The notes: a model not told the origin generated them from the sequence alone. Positions 15,193 through 25,436 are shown, counted from the stretch's first letter. The stretch: DNA of 64,000 nt from Bacillus sp. 2205SS5-2 (GCF_037024155.1 NZ_JAYKTS010000007.1:105207-169206); one strand, 5' to 3'. Numbers and translations are program-made.

Positions 15193-16128
15193 ATGTTTAC
15201 TCATACAACAGTGTTATTAAAAGAGACAGTAGATGGTTTACACGTTAAGCCAAATGGGATTTATGTGGATTGTACGTTAGGCGGAGCAGGTCATAGTGAA
15301 TACTTACTTTCTCAACTAAATCCAGATGGACATTTATTTGCTTTCGATCAAGATGAAACGGCCCTTAATTATGCCAAGATGAAATTAGCTCCTTATGAAG
15401 CTAAAGTGACTTTCATTCAGTCGAATTTCCAGCATATTAAAAGAGAATTAAATGATAGAGGAATTGAAAAAGTTGATGGGATTTTATATGATCTTGGAGT
15501 TTCATCTCCTCAGTTAGATACCCCCGAGCGTGGATTTAGCTACCATCATGATGCCCCGTTAGATATGCGAATGGACCTTGAAGGAGATGTGTCTGCTTTT
15601 GATGTGGTGAACGAGTGGTCATACGAGAAGCTCGTTCGAATCTTCTTTCAGTATGGAGAAGAAAAATTTTCTAAACAAATTGCCCGGAAAATTGAAGCAG
15701 CTCGAGAACTAGCTCCGATTAATACCACAGGAGAATTGGTGGATTTAATAAAAGAGGGAATACCCGCTCCAGCAAGGCGAAAAGGTGGCCATCCAGCGAA
15801 AAGAGTCTTTCAGGCAATTCGAATTGCAGTAAATAATGAATTGGGTGTTTTTGAAGATTCTATTAAGCAGGCTATTGATCTCCTGAAAAAAAACGGAAGA
15901 ATCAGTGTAATTACTTTCCATTCATTAGAAGACCGAATTTGTAAATCGGTATTTAGAGATTTAGCAAAAGGTCCAGATCTTCCGCCGGGTTTACCCATCA
16001 TACCTGAAGGGTATCAGCCAACAGTAAAGCTCGTAACCAGAAAGCCGATTTTACCCTCGGAAGAAGAGTTAGAGAGCAATAATCGGGCTCGGTCTGCAAA
16101 GTTAAGAATTGCAGAAAAAAATAAATGA
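15193..16128 (+). CDS. rsmH: 16S rRNA (cytosine(1402)-N4)-methyltransferase
   Basis: A 311-aa MraW/RsmH: N-terminal '[16 protein letters not shown]', SAM-binding '[16 protein letters not shown]', '[19 protein letters not shown]', the inserted helical domain, and C-terminal '[13 protein letters not shown]'. It methylates N4 of C1402 in the ribosomal P site. The ATG at 15193 is preferred over a TTG at 15175 because AAAGG lies at correct spacing and the family starts here. It is the second gene of the dcw cluster, followed by ftsL 32 nt downstream. Confidence 0.96.
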   Translation: MFTHTTVLLKETVDGLHVKPNGIYVDCTLGGAGHSEYLLSQLNPDGHLFAFDQDETALNYAKMKLAPYEAKVTFIQSNFQHIKRELNDRGIEKVDGILYDLGVSSPQLDTPERGFSYHHDAPLDMRMDLEGDVSAFDVVNEWSYEKLVRIFFQYGEEKFSKQIARKIEAARELAPINTTGELVDLIKEGIPAPARRKGGHPAKRVFQAIRIAVNNELGVFEDSIKQAIDLLKKNGRISVITFHSLEDRICKSVFRDLAKGPDLPPGLPIIPEGYQPTVKLVTRKPILPSEEELESNNRARSAKLRIAEKNK

Positions 16129-16160
16129 TAGCGAAAATGGAGGAGAGAGGGGAAATCTAA

Positions 16161-16526
16161 ATGAGTAATCTTGCGAGAAAATATCAAGATCAAACCGTCA
16201 CTCATGTTCAACCATCTAAACAACCAACCTCAAAACCCCGAGTTGCAAAAAGATTGTTTACAGCCGGAGAAAAACTACTTTTCTCGATTCTAATTGCCAT
16301 TGTCAGTTTTTTGGCTGTTCAAATAGTGACTACTCAGGCAGCGATTTATGAGGTGAATAAAGGCATTCAAGAGGTGGAATCCTCGATTGAATCACAACAA
16401 AAGGTTAATGAAAATCTTAAAGTTCAAATAGGTGAACTAAGCGAGTATGACCGAATTTTAGAAAAAGCAAAGCGGTCAGGATTAGATTTAAAGGAAGAAA
16501 ATATTAAGGTTGTTGAATCACGATGA
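16161..16526 (+). CDS. ftsL: Cell division protein FtsL
   Basis: A 121-aa bitopic division protein: basic cytoplasmic N-terminus (residues 1-37), one membrane helix ('LLFSILIAIVSFLAVQIVTTQ', about 38-58), then an extracellular coiled coil with heptads ('VEQEVESSIE'-like, about 65-100). FtsL associates with DivIC and DivIB in the septal complex and is an unstable, limiting factor in B. subtilis. GAGAGGGGAAA precedes the ATG. Its stop overlaps the start of pbpB (ATGA), so the two are translationally coupled. Confidence 0.92.
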   Translation: MSNLARKYQDQTVTHVQPSKQPTSKPRVAKRLFTAGEKLLFSILIAIVSFLAVQIVTTQAAIYEVNKGIQEVESSIESQQKVNENLKVQIGELSEYDRILEKAKRSGLDLKEENIKVVESR

Positions 16527-18727
16527 TGAAGAGAAGAGTTGCGAGGAAAATAGGAGCAGGAATATTGTTTTCGATATTCGGTCTGCTCTTTTTTTTATTA
16601 ATTGTTAGGTTTGTAACTATACAAGTAACAGGAGAAGTGGAAGGCCGAGTGCTTTCTGCTGAAGCGGCAGAGAAATATGCGAAAAACCGCATATTGGAAT
16701 CAAAACGCGGAACGATTTACGATCAAAATGGTCAAGTGATAGCAGAAGAATCCACTTCCTACAAATTAATTGCGGTTTTAGATAGTTCTTTAACAGCAGA
16801 TATTGAGAACCCAAATCATGTGACGGATCCACGAAAAACTGCTGAGATTTTATCTCAATATATTGAGATGAGCGAAACCGGAATTTTTGCGCGTTTAACA
16901 AAAAAAGGTGCAAAACAAGTTGAGTTTGGGGCTGCTGGAAGGGACATTCCTTCTTTCATTAAAAATGAATTAGCTGAGAAGAACCTTCCGGGAATTTCAT
17001 TTATTGAAGAATCAAAACGCTTCTATCCAAATGGTACATTTGCCTCTCACTTAATTGGATTTGTAATGAGCGAAGAAGTCGACGGCAAGATGGTCACGTC
17101 AGGGAAGATGGGGATAGAAAGCAGCTTGAACGACATGCTCTCGGGTGTAGACGGAAAAATTCAATATGATTCGGATAAATGGGGGTATCTTCTTCCAAAC
17201 GGAGAAGAATTAATGACTCCACCTCAGGATGGGTTTGATGTTCATTTAACACTTGAAAACAAAATTCAGACCTTTTTAGAAGACGCCTTGAGCCGAGTTG
17301 AGGCAGAGTATAAACCAGAAAAAATGATCGCTATTGTCGCAGACCCAAAAACAGGCGAGATTTTAGGAATGGGTCAGCGTCCAACCTTTCATCCTGATAC
17401 AAGGATTGGGTTAGATAATTGGAAGAATGAAGTTGTCGAAGCTTCCATTGAACCTGGTTCGACGATGAAATCATTTTCTTTAGCTGCAGCTGTTGACTCA
17501 GGTTCGTTCAACCCAAATGCAACGTATCAATCGGGTACCTATTATGTTGGGGACGTACCAATTCGGGATCATAACTACGGAAATGGTTGGGGCGTAATCA
17601 CGTTTCTTGAAGGTGTGCAACATTCTTCTAACGTTGCCTTTGCGTATTTGCTGGAATTAATGGGCGAAGAAACTTACCGTGAATATTTAGATCGTTTTCA
17701 TTTTGGTGTGCCAACAGGAATTGAATTACCGAATGAAGCATCAGGTCAAATACTCTATCATTACCCAATAGAGAAAGTGACCACCGTCTTTGGGCAAGGA
17801 ACAACATTGACACCGCTGCAAATTATACAAGCGGAATCGGCAATCGCAAATGATGGAAAAATGATGAAGCCCTATGTCATTCGAAAAGTTGTGAACCCTA
17901 GCTCCAATGAAATTGTTAAGGAAAACAAACCTACTGTTGTTGGAGAACCTATTTCACCTGAATCAGCTAAATTAGTTCGTGAATACCTTGAAACGACTGT
18001 GACCTCTCCTGATGGGACTGGGAAATATTTTGATATTGAAGGTTATCAAGTTTCAGGGAAGTCAGGGACCGCACAAATTGCAGATCCTAATACCGGGAAA
18101 TATCTAGATAAAAGTGGATCAAGAACAGATTACTTGTTTTCTTTCCTGGGGATGGCTCCGTCAGAGGATCCACAGTTGATCGTGTATGTTGCGATTCAAC
18201 AACCGAATTTTCCTGGTGATGAATTTGGTTCTATTCCAGTGTCGAAGGTGTTTAATCCTGTAATGCAAAACTCTTTAAAATACTTAAACATTGAACCTGA
18301 TGAGTCTGTTGATACGAATGAAGTCACTATTCCAGACATTCAGCGACGCTCGGTTAAAGATATCTCGAAAAAACTAACTGACCTTTCATTAGAGCCAGTT
18401 ATTATTGGGAAAGGCTCAACGATTAAAGACGTCTATCCAAGTAGTGGGGAGAAGGTTCTATCCGGAGAAAAAGTGATTATCAAAACAGAAGGTGAGGCTA
18501 TCATTCCCGATATGACGGGTTGGGCATTGCGTGATGTATTAAAAGTAGTGAACGCAACGGGACTACGCTTTAATATGACCGGAAGTGGTTTCGTCGTAAA
18601 GCAGAATTTAGCTAGTCAATCAACTATACAAAAAGGAGATTTGTTGACAGTAACCCTAGAAACACCTCTGCAAAGTATGCAAAATTCAAGTAGTGAAGTA
18701 GATTTGGAGTCTGCTCCACTTAACTAA
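16523..18727 (+). CDS. pbpB: Septal transpeptidase PBP2B (FtsI-type)
   Basis: A 734-aa class B penicillin-binding protein. One N-terminal membrane anchor (about residues 11-33), dimerisation domain, and transpeptidase domain with SxxK at Ser313 (GSTMK), SSN at 368-370 and KSGT at 513-516. Two C-terminal PASTA domains follow (about residues 593-710; 'IPDIQRRSVKDISKKL', 'IPDMTGWALRDVLKV'). It cross-links septal peptidoglycan as the partner of FtsW. It overlaps ftsL by 4 nt and ends in its own terminator, separating it from spoVD, which has a sporulation promoter. Confidence 0.95.
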   Translation: MMKRRVARKIGAGILFSIFGLLFFLLIVRFVTIQVTGEVEGRVLSAEAAEKYAKNRILESKRGTIYDQNGQVIAEESTSYKLIAVLDSSLTADIENPNHVTDPRKTAEILSQYIEMSETGIFARLTKKGAKQVEFGAAGRDIPSFIKNELAEKNLPGISFIEESKRFYPNGTFASHLIGFVMSEEVDGKMVTSGKMGIESSLNDMLSGVDGKIQYDSDKWGYLLPNGEELMTPPQDGFDVHLTLENKIQTFLEDALSRVEAEYKPEKMIAIVADPKTGEILGMGQRPTFHPDTRIGLDNWKNEVVEASIEPGSTMKSFSLAAAVDSGSFNPNATYQSGTYYVGDVPIRDHNYGNGWGVITFLEGVQHSSNVAFAYLLELMGEETYREYLDRFHFGVPTGIELPNEASGQILYHYPIEKVTTVFGQGTTLTPLQIIQAESAIANDGKMMKPYVIRKVVNPSSNEIVKENKPTVVGEPISPESAKLVREYLETTVTSPDGTGKYFDIEGYQVSGKSGTAQIADPNTGKYLDKSGSRTDYLFSFLGMAPSEDPQLIVYVAIQQPNFPGDEFGSIPVSKVFNPVMQNSLKYLNIEPDESVDTNEVTIPDIQRRSVKDISKKLTDLSLEPVIIGKGSTIKDVYPSSGEKVLSGEKVIIKTEGEAIIPDMTGWALRDVLKVVNATGLRFNMTGSGFVVKQNLASQSTIQKGDLLTVTLETPLQSMQNSSSEVDLESAPLN

Positions 18728-18728
18728 A

Positions 18729-18757
18729 AGCTGCCTTTCATTAGGTAGCTTTTTTGC
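18729..18757 (+). terminator. Terminator after pbpB
   Basis: AAGCTGCCT, loop TTCATT, AGGTAGCTT (one G-T pair), then TTTTT. It begins two bases after the pbpB stop. Confidence 0.8.
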
Positions 18758-18819
18758 TTGGATATTAGTGAGGGTGAGGTCATTACAAGGTTGGGCGGAC
18801 GGTTATAAATTTCTATATG

Positions 18820-18922
18820 TAGATGCGGCTTCTAGAGGCTTAAGGCATGTGTAACTACATAGGATCTACTCCGTGAAAAGCCATTTGTCTAGCACGCCAG
18901 GGAAACTACTTCCACTTTTCGT
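18820..18922 (-). repeat. Diverged, inverted copy of the long-hairpin repeat
   Basis: Read on the minus strand it begins ACGAAAAGTGGAAGT, identical over 15 nt to the start of the 14203 unit. Related pieces follow: CCCTGGCG, GACAAATG, ACATGCC, CTAG...CCGCA. The palindromic pairing is largely lost. It lies in the 326-bp pbpB-spoVD gap, where no gene is seen. Confidence 0.5.
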
Positions 18923-18998
18923 TAGTCTAGTTGTTTTGCTGTTTTTTGTCTTCGACGAATAGTGTTTCACAGTATCGGTAACTTACACCGTTCCTTTT

Positions 18999-19027
18999 TC
19001 ATATCTCATTTGGTACAAGCATATATT
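18999..19027 (+). promoter_or_regulatory. Sigma-E promoter for spoVD
   Basis: TCATATC (consensus KMATATT, 6/7), exactly 14 nt, CATATATT (consensus CATACAHT, 7/8), placed 27 nt before the spoVD start. Spacing and both elements fit the mother-cell sigma-E class, as expected for spoVD. Confidence 0.75.
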
Positions 19028-19053
19028 GAACTGATAGGATGAGGAGGGACAAG

Positions 19054-20967
19054 ATGAAGAGAGTATCAAATGTTACTGTTAGAAAGCGGTTGACTTATAC
19101 GTTTCTGATAGGGATTATGATCTTTGCTGTGATTGATTTTCGGCTTGGGTATGTTCAATTTTTCTTAGGAAATGAACTGACCGGTTTAGCGAAGGATTCG
19201 TGGAGTCGGAATATTCCTTTTGAACCGGAGCGAGGAAAAATACTTGATCGGAATGGAGCAGAATTAGCGACTAATCAAAGTTCTCCGACGGTTTACGTGG
19301 TGCCGAGACAAATTGAGGACCCCGTCAAAACAGCGGAAATTTTGGCTGCTACCTTAAATATGTCAAAAGAAAAAGCTTACGGACATATCACGAAAAAGAC
19401 TAGTATTGAACGTATTCCAGAAGGAAGAAAAATTTCTTATGAAAAAGCGCAAGAAGTTGAAGATTTAAAATTGAAAGGTGTTTATATTGCCGAGGATTCA
19501 ACTAGATACTATCCAAATGGTAGTTATCTTTCTCATGTTCTAGGTTTTGCGGGAATAGATAATCAAGGGTTAATGGGTTTAGAGAAATACTACGATAAAG
19601 AATTGAGCGGGGAAAGAGGGTCGGTTCAATTTTATGCCGATGCTAAAGGGAAAGGAATGCCAAACATGGCAGACGATTTTGCTCCACCGGTTGATGGTCT
19701 AGATTTGCGATTAACGATCGATAAAAAAGTACAAACCATTATGGAACGGGAATTGGATAATGCGCAAGCGCTATATGATCCCGATGGTATCATCGCCATA
19801 GCGATGAACCCTAACACCGGTGAGATAGTAGCAATGTCTTCTCGACCGACTTTTGATCCGGCTAACTTTCAAGAAGTGCCCCAAGAAGTGTATAATCGGA
19901 ATTTACCGATTTGGAGCACATACGAGCCGGGCTCCACCTTTAAAATTATCACGTTAGCAGCAGCGATTGAAGAAGATTTGGTGGACTTAGAAAATGAACA
20001 TTTTTATGATCCGGGTTATACCGAAGTCGCAGGATCAACCCTGCATTGCTGGAGTCGAGGAGGTCATGGGGATCAGACATATTTAGAAGTTGTCCAAAAT
20101 TCATGTAACCCAGGTTTTGTTGAACTAGGGGAGCGGCTAGGGAAAGAGACGCTATTTAAGTATATTGAAGATTTTGGTTTTGGAGAAAAAACCGGCATTG
20201 ATTTACAAGGGGAAGGGACGGGCATATTATTTGACCTTGACCGAGTAGGTCCTGTTGAACTTGCGACAACCGCATTTGGGCAAGGGGTGGCTGTAACGCC
20301 GATTCAACAAGTAGCGGCCGTTTCTGCGGCTGTAAATGGTGGCACCTTGTATCAGCCTTATATTGCCAAAGAATTAGTGGATCCTCAAACAGGGGAAGTG
20401 GTGATGAGAAATTCGCCAATTGCCAAACGACAAGTCATTTCAAAAGAAGCTTCCGATGAAATTCGCCATGCCTTAGAAAGTGTTGTAGCAGTTGGAACTG
20501 GTCGTGGTGCGTTTGTCGATTCTTATCGGGTAGGTGGAAAAACGGGAACCGCACAAAAAGTCGACGAAGGAAAATATCTTGAGAATAATCATATTGTTTC
20601 ATTTATGGGAGTCGCCCCAATGGATGACCCTCAAGTGGTGGTCTATTTAGCGGTCGATAACCCGAAAAATACCGTTCAATTTGGAGGCGTTGTTGCGGCT
20701 CCAATCGTAGGGAATATGATTGAAGATATAATGTCTGCCCTTGAAGTTCAGCCACGTAAAGATCAAATTGAAAAAAAAGCAAAATGGGATGATGTCCCAC
20801 TAGTGGAGGTTCCTGACCTCAAAGGCTTAACGAAAAAGGAATTGTCTCAACAACTTTACAATTTAAATTTAGATATTTCAGGAGAGGGGGATAAGGTAGT
20901 CACGCAATCTCCTCTTCCCGGTGTAAAGGTAGAAGAGAGAAGTACTATTCGAGTTTTTCTCCAATAG
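19054..20967 (+). CDS. spoVD: Spore cortex class B penicillin-binding protein SpoVD
   Basis: A 637-aa high-molecular-weight PBP: 'VSNVTVRKRLTYTFL' start and membrane anchor (about residues 12-32), dimerisation domain, and transpeptidase domain with Ser294 in GSTFK, SCN at 350-352 and KTGT at 496-499. One PASTA domain ends the protein ('VEVPDLKGLTKKELSQQL'). SpoVD works with SpoVE to build spore cortex. The ATG at 19054 follows GAGGAGGGA; the ATG at 19039 overlaps that ribosome site. With this start the active serine falls at the position I recall for B. subtilis. A sigma-E promoter lies just upstream. Confidence 0.95.
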   Translation: MKRVSNVTVRKRLTYTFLIGIMIFAVIDFRLGYVQFFLGNELTGLAKDSWSRNIPFEPERGKILDRNGAELATNQSSPTVYVVPRQIEDPVKTAEILAATLNMSKEKAYGHITKKTSIERIPEGRKISYEKAQEVEDLKLKGVYIAEDSTRYYPNGSYLSHVLGFAGIDNQGLMGLEKYYDKELSGERGSVQFYADAKGKGMPNMADDFAPPVDGLDLRLTIDKKVQTIMERELDNAQALYDPDGIIAIAMNPNTGEIVAMSSRPTFDPANFQEVPQEVYNRNLPIWSTYEPGSTFKIITLAAAIEEDLVDLENEHFYDPGYTEVAGSTLHCWSRGGHGDQTYLEVVQNSCNPGFVELGERLGKETLFKYIEDFGFGEKTGIDLQGEGTGILFDLDRVGPVELATTAFGQGVAVTPIQQVAAVSAAVNGGTLYQPYIAKELVDPQTGEVVMRNSPIAKRQVISKEASDEIRHALESVVAVGTGRGAFVDSYRVGGKTGTAQKVDEGKYLENNHIVSFMGVAPMDDPQVVVYLAVDNPKNTVQFGGVVAAPIVGNMIEDIMSALEVQPRKDQIEKKAKWDDVPLVEVPDLKGLTKKELSQQLYNLNLDISGEGDKVVTQSPLPGVKVEERSTIRVFLQ

Positions 20968-21098
20968 ATAAGTTTATGGGATAATGCCTAGCCCTTTCCG
21001 AATAAGCTATAAGTAAAATATGAAAATGCATCATAGCTTTCAAGAACGTTTTTTTGTAAAATAGAATGGGCTGCTTTTTAAAATGAGGAGTTGAAACG

Positions 21099-22577
21099 AT
21101 GAAACTGCATACTTTGATCAAAGTATTGCCTTTGTACTCTCTGCACGGAGCAGGAAACCCCCTTATTCATCAACTTAAAGACCATCATTCGGATGTAAAA
21201 CAAGGCGACCTCTTCTTTTGTATAAAAGGTGAAAAAATCGACAGTCATGATTTTGTGAATGAAGCGGTTGAGTCTGGAGCGGTTGCGGTTGTAACTGAGA
21301 AACCTCTACTCAACAACGTTCCTTGTCTCGTTGTTGAGAATACAAGAAAAGCCATGGCTATTTTGGCAGATCACTTCTATGGGCAGCCAAGCAAGAAGCT
21401 ATCCTTAATCGGCATTACCGGAACAAATGGCAAGACCACCACGTCGCATATGATTGAAAAAATATTACGCGATGCATCCAAGAAAACCGGATTGGTCGGT
21501 ACTTTGTATAGTCGAATCGGTTCAGAAGAAACGACTATGTCGAATACCACACCTAATAGTTTGTATTTACAACCCTTTTTTTCAAAGTTAGTACAAGAAC
21601 AGGGGACTCATGCCATAATGGAAGTGTCCTCCCACGCTTTAGTTCAAGGTAGGGTGCATGGGTGTGATTTTGATGTGGCAGTGTTTACGAATTTATCACA
21701 AGATCACCTCGATTATCATGGTACGATGGAAGAGTATCGATATGCAAAGGGGTTATTATTTTCTCAATTAGGGAATTCCTATAGCACGAGTCGTCCGAAG
21801 TATGCGATATTAAATATAGATGACCCAGAGGCTGGTTTCTTTTACCAATCAACAGCCGCTCATGTCCTCACCTATGGTATTCGGAATAATGCGGACTTTA
21901 TGGCGAAGAATATCGATATGAATCAATATGGTACAACGTTTACGTTGCAAACACCTTCTGAGGAAAGAAACGTGACGGTTCCGATCGTTGGTGAATTCAA
22001 CGTTTATAATCTACTAGCTGCCATAGCCGCGGGGTATATCGAGAAAATTCCTTTGGGGAAAATGGTTGAAAGCATGAAATCCTTCAGTGGAGTAAAAGGT
22101 CGTTTTCAATTAATTCAAGAAGGCCAAGACTTTATGGTTATCGTGGATTATGCGCACACACCTGCCGGGTTAAAAAACGTACTTGAAACGATTAAAAAGT
22201 TTGTAAAAGGGAAAGTATGGGTTGTCGTTGGTTGTGGAGGAGATCGAGACAAACTAAAAAGACCTCAAATGGCTCTAGTTGCCTGTCAATTCGCTGATCA
22301 TGCCATTTTCACCACAGATAATCCTAGAACTGAAGATCCACTCCGTATTATCAAAGATATGGAAAGGGGAGGAATTGTAGGGAAGTATACGTCAATCGTC
22401 GATCGGAAACAGGCGATAACCACTGCCATATTACAAGGGGAAAAATCCGATGTAATTATTATCGCAGGAAAAGGTCATGAAAGTTATCAGCTCATTGGAA
22501 CAGATGTTTTAGAATTTGATGATGTGTCCGTGAGTCAGGAAGCTCTTAAAGAGCTTGTAGAGTATGATCGGAATTGA
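21099..22577 (+). CDS. murE: UDP-MurNAc-L-Ala-D-Glu:meso-DAP ligase
   Basis: A 492-aa Mur ligase. N-terminal UDP-binding domain ('DVKQGDLFFCIKGEKIDSHDF'), ATP-binding loop GTNGKTT at 108-114, 'EVSSHALVQGRVHGCDFD' and 'YAHTPAGLKNVLE'. The DNPR motif at 407-410 is the signature of meso-diaminopimelate specificity, so this cell wall is of the DAP type. GAGGAG lies 8 nt before the ATG. It follows spoVD as in B. subtilis. Its last 14 nt overlap the unusual small gene that precedes mraY. Confidence 0.96.
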   Translation: MKLHTLIKVLPLYSLHGAGNPLIHQLKDHHSDVKQGDLFFCIKGEKIDSHDFVNEAVESGAVAVVTEKPLLNNVPCLVVENTRKAMAILADHFYGQPSKKLSLIGITGTNGKTTTSHMIEKILRDASKKTGLVGTLYSRIGSEETTMSNTTPNSLYLQPFFSKLVQEQGTHAIMEVSSHALVQGRVHGCDFDVAVFTNLSQDHLDYHGTMEEYRYAKGLLFSQLGNSYSTSRPKYAILNIDDPEAGFFYQSTAAHVLTYGIRNNADFMAKNIDMNQYGTTFTLQTPSEERNVTVPIVGEFNVYNLLAAIAAGYIEKIPLGKMVESMKSFSGVKGRFQLIQEGQDFMVIVDYAHTPAGLKNVLETIKKFVKGKVWVVVGCGGDRDKLKRPQMALVACQFADHAIFTTDNPRTEDPLRIIKDMERGGIVGKYTSIVDRKQAITTAILQGEKSDVIIIAGKGHESYQLIGTDVLEFDDVSVSQEALKELVEYDRN

Positions 22578-23025
22578 ACAAATACGAAAATTTTCAGTGA
22601 AAGAACATGGGTTGAAAGAGCAGAGAATTTGCTTTCATACCCTTTCACTAGATGAAGAGACAAAGATGCCGAAAGGATTATTTTTATCGAATGATTGTAC
22701 AAAGATAAAAACAGCAATGGAAAATGGCTGTATTGCAGTTGTTATTTCGGCAGATCAAGCCCTTCCGCGGTGGCTTCCTAATCACTTTCCAGTCTTTATT
22801 GTTGAACATCCAGTAACATTTCTATTCTTATTATTACAAGACTATAAGAAAATATTGCAGAAAGAAAAGTGGGAGAAGATGACGAAATTGGTTGTTAATA
22901 AACAAGTTTTACTAAAATTAAACAGAAATACAAACAATAAACAAAATACAAACAATAAACAAAATACAGTGGACGAAGTCATTACAATGATGAACTTAGT
23001 TACTCAGCTAGAAAGGAGGGGGTAG
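22564..23025 (+). CDS. Small protein resembling an isolated Mur-ligase N-terminal domain
   Basis: A 153-aa protein in the slot between murE and mraY. Residues 1-98 read like domain 1 of MurE/MurF: '[16 protein letters not shown]' (cf. 'S.D.R...PGDLF'), '[23 protein letters not shown]' (cf. 'A...GA.A.V'), and '[22 protein letters not shown]' (cf. 'VP.IVVEDT..AL..LA..Y'). The ATP-binding GTNGKT loop and the C-terminal ligase domain are absent. The tail carries an 18-bp tandem duplication (22930-22965) encoding two NTNNKQ units. It overlaps murE by 14 nt and stops 2 nt before mraY, so it is embedded in the operon. It may be a murF relic or an accessory protein. Catalysis is unlikely. Confidence 0.7.
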   Translation: MIGIEQIRKFSVKEHGLKEQRICFHTLSLDEETKMPKGLFLSNDCTKIKTAMENGCIAVVISADQALPRWLPNHFPVFIVEHPVTFLFLLLQDYKKILQKEKWEKMTKLVVNKQVLLKLNRNTNNKQNTNNKQNTVDEVITMMNLVTQLERRG

Positions 23026-23027
23026 AC

Positions 23028-24002
23028 ATGTTAGAGCAAGTGATCATTTTTTCCATTGTGATGGCGTTTTTAATCACTGTTGTCTTATCCCCTCTCTTTA
23101 TTCCTTTTTTACGACGACTAAAGTTTGGCCAAAGCATTCGGGAAGAAGGACCGAAATCACATTTGAAAAAAACGGGTACTCCAACGATGGGTGGCGTCGT
23201 CATTCTCTTATCGATTGTGATTACGACCTTCGTTATGACGTTGAAATTTTCAGCTCCAGGAGTAGAAATGTATTTACTCTTATTAGTAACTTTAGGTTTT
23301 GGCTTACTAGGATTTTTAGATGACTTTATCAAAGTGGTAATGAAGCGAAATCTTGGGTTAACCTCTAAACAAAAATTAGTTGGTCAAATTGTGATCTCAA
23401 TCATTTTCTATGTGGTGTTTGTGCAAAATAGTTTTTCAACTGAAGTAAGTATTCCATTAACGAATATGTCGCTCGACTTGGGATGGTTTTATGTCCTATT
23501 CATTATATTTTGGTTAGTCGGATTTTCAAATGCTGTGAACTTAACGGACGGTCTCGATGGTTTAGTATCAGGCACGGCAGCCATTGCCTTCGGCGCATTA
23601 GCGGTATTAGCGTGGAGCCAGTCGCAATATGATATTGCAGTCTTTTCTGTGGCTGTAGCTGGTGCTGTACTTGGTTTTTTAGTGTTTAACGTTCACCCTG
23701 CAAAAGTATTTATGGGGGATACAGGATCACTCGCGCTTGGTGGTGCCTTTGCCACGATAGGAATTTTATTAAAAGTTGAAATCTTATTAATCTTGATTGG
23801 TTTAGTGTTTGTAGTTGAAACGATGAGTGTCATATTACAAGTAATTTCCTTCAAAACTACTGGAAAAAGGATTTTTAGAATGAGTCCTCTTCACCATCAC
23901 TATGAGCTTGTAGGATGGTCTGAATGGCGGGTTGTAGCCACGTTTTGGTTAGTAGGGTTAGTATGTGCAGTGTTAGCTATTTATATCGAGGTGTGGTTGT
24001 GA
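23028..24002 (+). CDS. mraY: Phospho-N-acetylmuramoyl-pentapeptide transferase
   Basis: A 324-aa polytopic enzyme with about ten membrane helices. Motifs: 'FLDDFIKV' (DDxxK/metal site), '[12 protein letters not shown]', '[11 protein letters not shown]' and '[14 protein letters not shown]' (HHH loop). It transfers phospho-MurNAc-pentapeptide to undecaprenyl phosphate, forming lipid I at the cytoplasmic membrane. AAAGGAGGGGG precedes the ATG at 23028. Its stop TGA shares the A of the murD ATG. Identity is certain. Confidence 0.97.
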   Translation: MLEQVIIFSIVMAFLITVVLSPLFIPFLRRLKFGQSIREEGPKSHLKKTGTPTMGGVVILLSIVITTFVMTLKFSAPGVEMYLLLLVTLGFGLLGFLDDFIKVVMKRNLGLTSKQKLVGQIVISIIFYVVFVQNSFSTEVSIPLTNMSLDLGWFYVLFIIFWLVGFSNAVNLTDGLDGLVSGTAAIAFGALAVLAWSQSQYDIAVFSVAVAGAVLGFLVFNVHPAKVFMGDTGSLALGGAFATIGILLKVEILLILIGLVFVVETMSVILQVISFKTTGKRIFRMSPLHHHYELVGWSEWRVVATFWLVGLVCAVLAIYIEVWL

Positions 24003-25354
24003 TGAGAGAAACGACAAAATATCAGCACAAAAAAGTATTGGTTTTAGGATTGGCGAAAAGCGGTGTCAGTGCGGCTAGATTGCTTCACAAGCTCGAAGCG
24101 TTTGTTACAGTCAATGACTTTAAAACATTACCAGAAAATCCAGAAGCAAAAGGGTTGTTAGCTGAAGGAATAAAAGTCATTTGCGGCGGACACCCGATTG
24201 ACTTATTGGATGAAGGATTTGAGTACATAGTGAAGAATCCAGGAATTCCCTATACCAACCCTATCGTTGCGGGTGCACTGGCTAAAGGGATTCCTATTTT
24301 AACAGAAGTTGAGTTAGCCTACGAAGTATCAGAAGCACCGATGATTGGCATTACAGGGACGAATGGGAAAACGACAACAACTACTCTTATTTATGAAATG
24401 TTACAAGAAGCTCAAAGAAGTCCGTTAATAGCGGGTAACATAGGTACAGTTGCCTCTGAAGTTGCTCAAGAGGCAACTGAGAAGAATACGATGGTGGTTG
24501 AATTATCATCCTTCCAATTGATGGGAATTGAATCATTCCGTCCCAAAATTGCAGTTATGACAAATTTGTATGAAGCACATTTAGATTATCATGGAAGCAA
24601 AAGGGAGTATGCGAAAGCCAAAGAGAATATTACTAAAAACCAGACGGAAGAAGATTTTTTGGTCCTGAATGCAGACCAACCCGCCTTGAATGAGTTATTT
24701 CAAGGAAGTCTTGCTAAAACAGTGTTTTTCTCAACGGAAACAACTTTGAAGCGAGGAGGCTATATAAAAGACGGATCGCTTTTTTATAACGAAGAAGAAA
24801 TTATTGAATTAGAGAATGTAGTTCTGCCAGGAAAACACAACTCAGAAAATATTCTGGCCGCTATTTGTGTTTGTAAAATCCTAGGGGTGGAGAATGAGGC
24901 GATAGTCTCAATCTTAACCCAATTTGCCGGGGTGAAACATCGAACTCAATTTGTAGCAGAACGATTCGGGAGAAAATTTTATAATGATTCAAAAGCAACA
25001 AACTCGCTCGCAACCAAAAGTGCTCTCTTAGCATTTGAGCAACCAGTCATTTTACTAGCAGGTGGATTAGATCGTGGTCAAAGTTTTGACGAACTGATTC
25101 CCTATTTAAAAAATGTAAAGGGAATGATCACCTTTGGTCAAACATCAAAGAAATGGGAAGAAACTGCAGTGAAAGCAGGGATAGATCAGATTATTTCTGT
25201 CGATAATGTAGGAAGTGCCGTCCCTGCAGCTTATAATTTATCTGCAGAAGGAGATGTCATCTTATTATCTCCAGCTTGTGCTTCGTGGGATCAATACAAA
25301 ACTTTTGAAGAACGTGGTGACATGTTTATTCAAGCGGTGCATAAACTAAAATAA
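24002..25354 (+). CDS. murD: UDP-N-acetylmuramoyl-L-alanine:D-glutamate ligase
   Basis: A 450-aa Mur ligase: N-terminal Rossmann-like '[15 protein letters not shown]', ATP loop GTNGKTTTT starting at residue 119, '[15 protein letters not shown]', '[13 protein letters not shown]' and '[16 protein letters not shown]'. It adds D-Glu to UDP-MurNAc-L-Ala. The start at 24002 overlaps the mraY stop and has GAGGTG 8 nt upstream; an in-frame start at 23924 lies inside mraY and adds 26 residues foreign to the family. The length matches B. subtilis MurD. Confidence 0.96.
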   Translation: MRETTKYQHKKVLVLGLAKSGVSAARLLHKLEAFVTVNDFKTLPENPEAKGLLAEGIKVICGGHPIDLLDEGFEYIVKNPGIPYTNPIVAGALAKGIPILTEVELAYEVSEAPMIGITGTNGKTTTTTLIYEMLQEAQRSPLIAGNIGTVASEVAQEATEKNTMVVELSSFQLMGIESFRPKIAVMTNLYEAHLDYHGSKREYAKAKENITKNQTEEDFLVLNADQPALNELFQGSLAKTVFFSTETTLKRGGYIKDGSLFYNEEEIIELENVVLPGKHNSENILAAICVCKILGVENEAIVSILTQFAGVKHRTQFVAERFGRKFYNDSKATNSLATKSALLAFEQPVILLAGGLDRGQSFDELIPYLKNVKGMITFGQTSKKWEETAVKAGIDQIISVDNVGSAVPAAYNLSAEGDVILLSPACASWDQYKTFEERGDMFIQAVHKLK

Positions 25355-25436
25355 GGGCTTGTCTCTATTTTCTTATTCTATTTTTAGTAGGAAGGGACAT
25401 TAACCTGGCTCTAATCTGTGTATAGAGGTGTTTATT

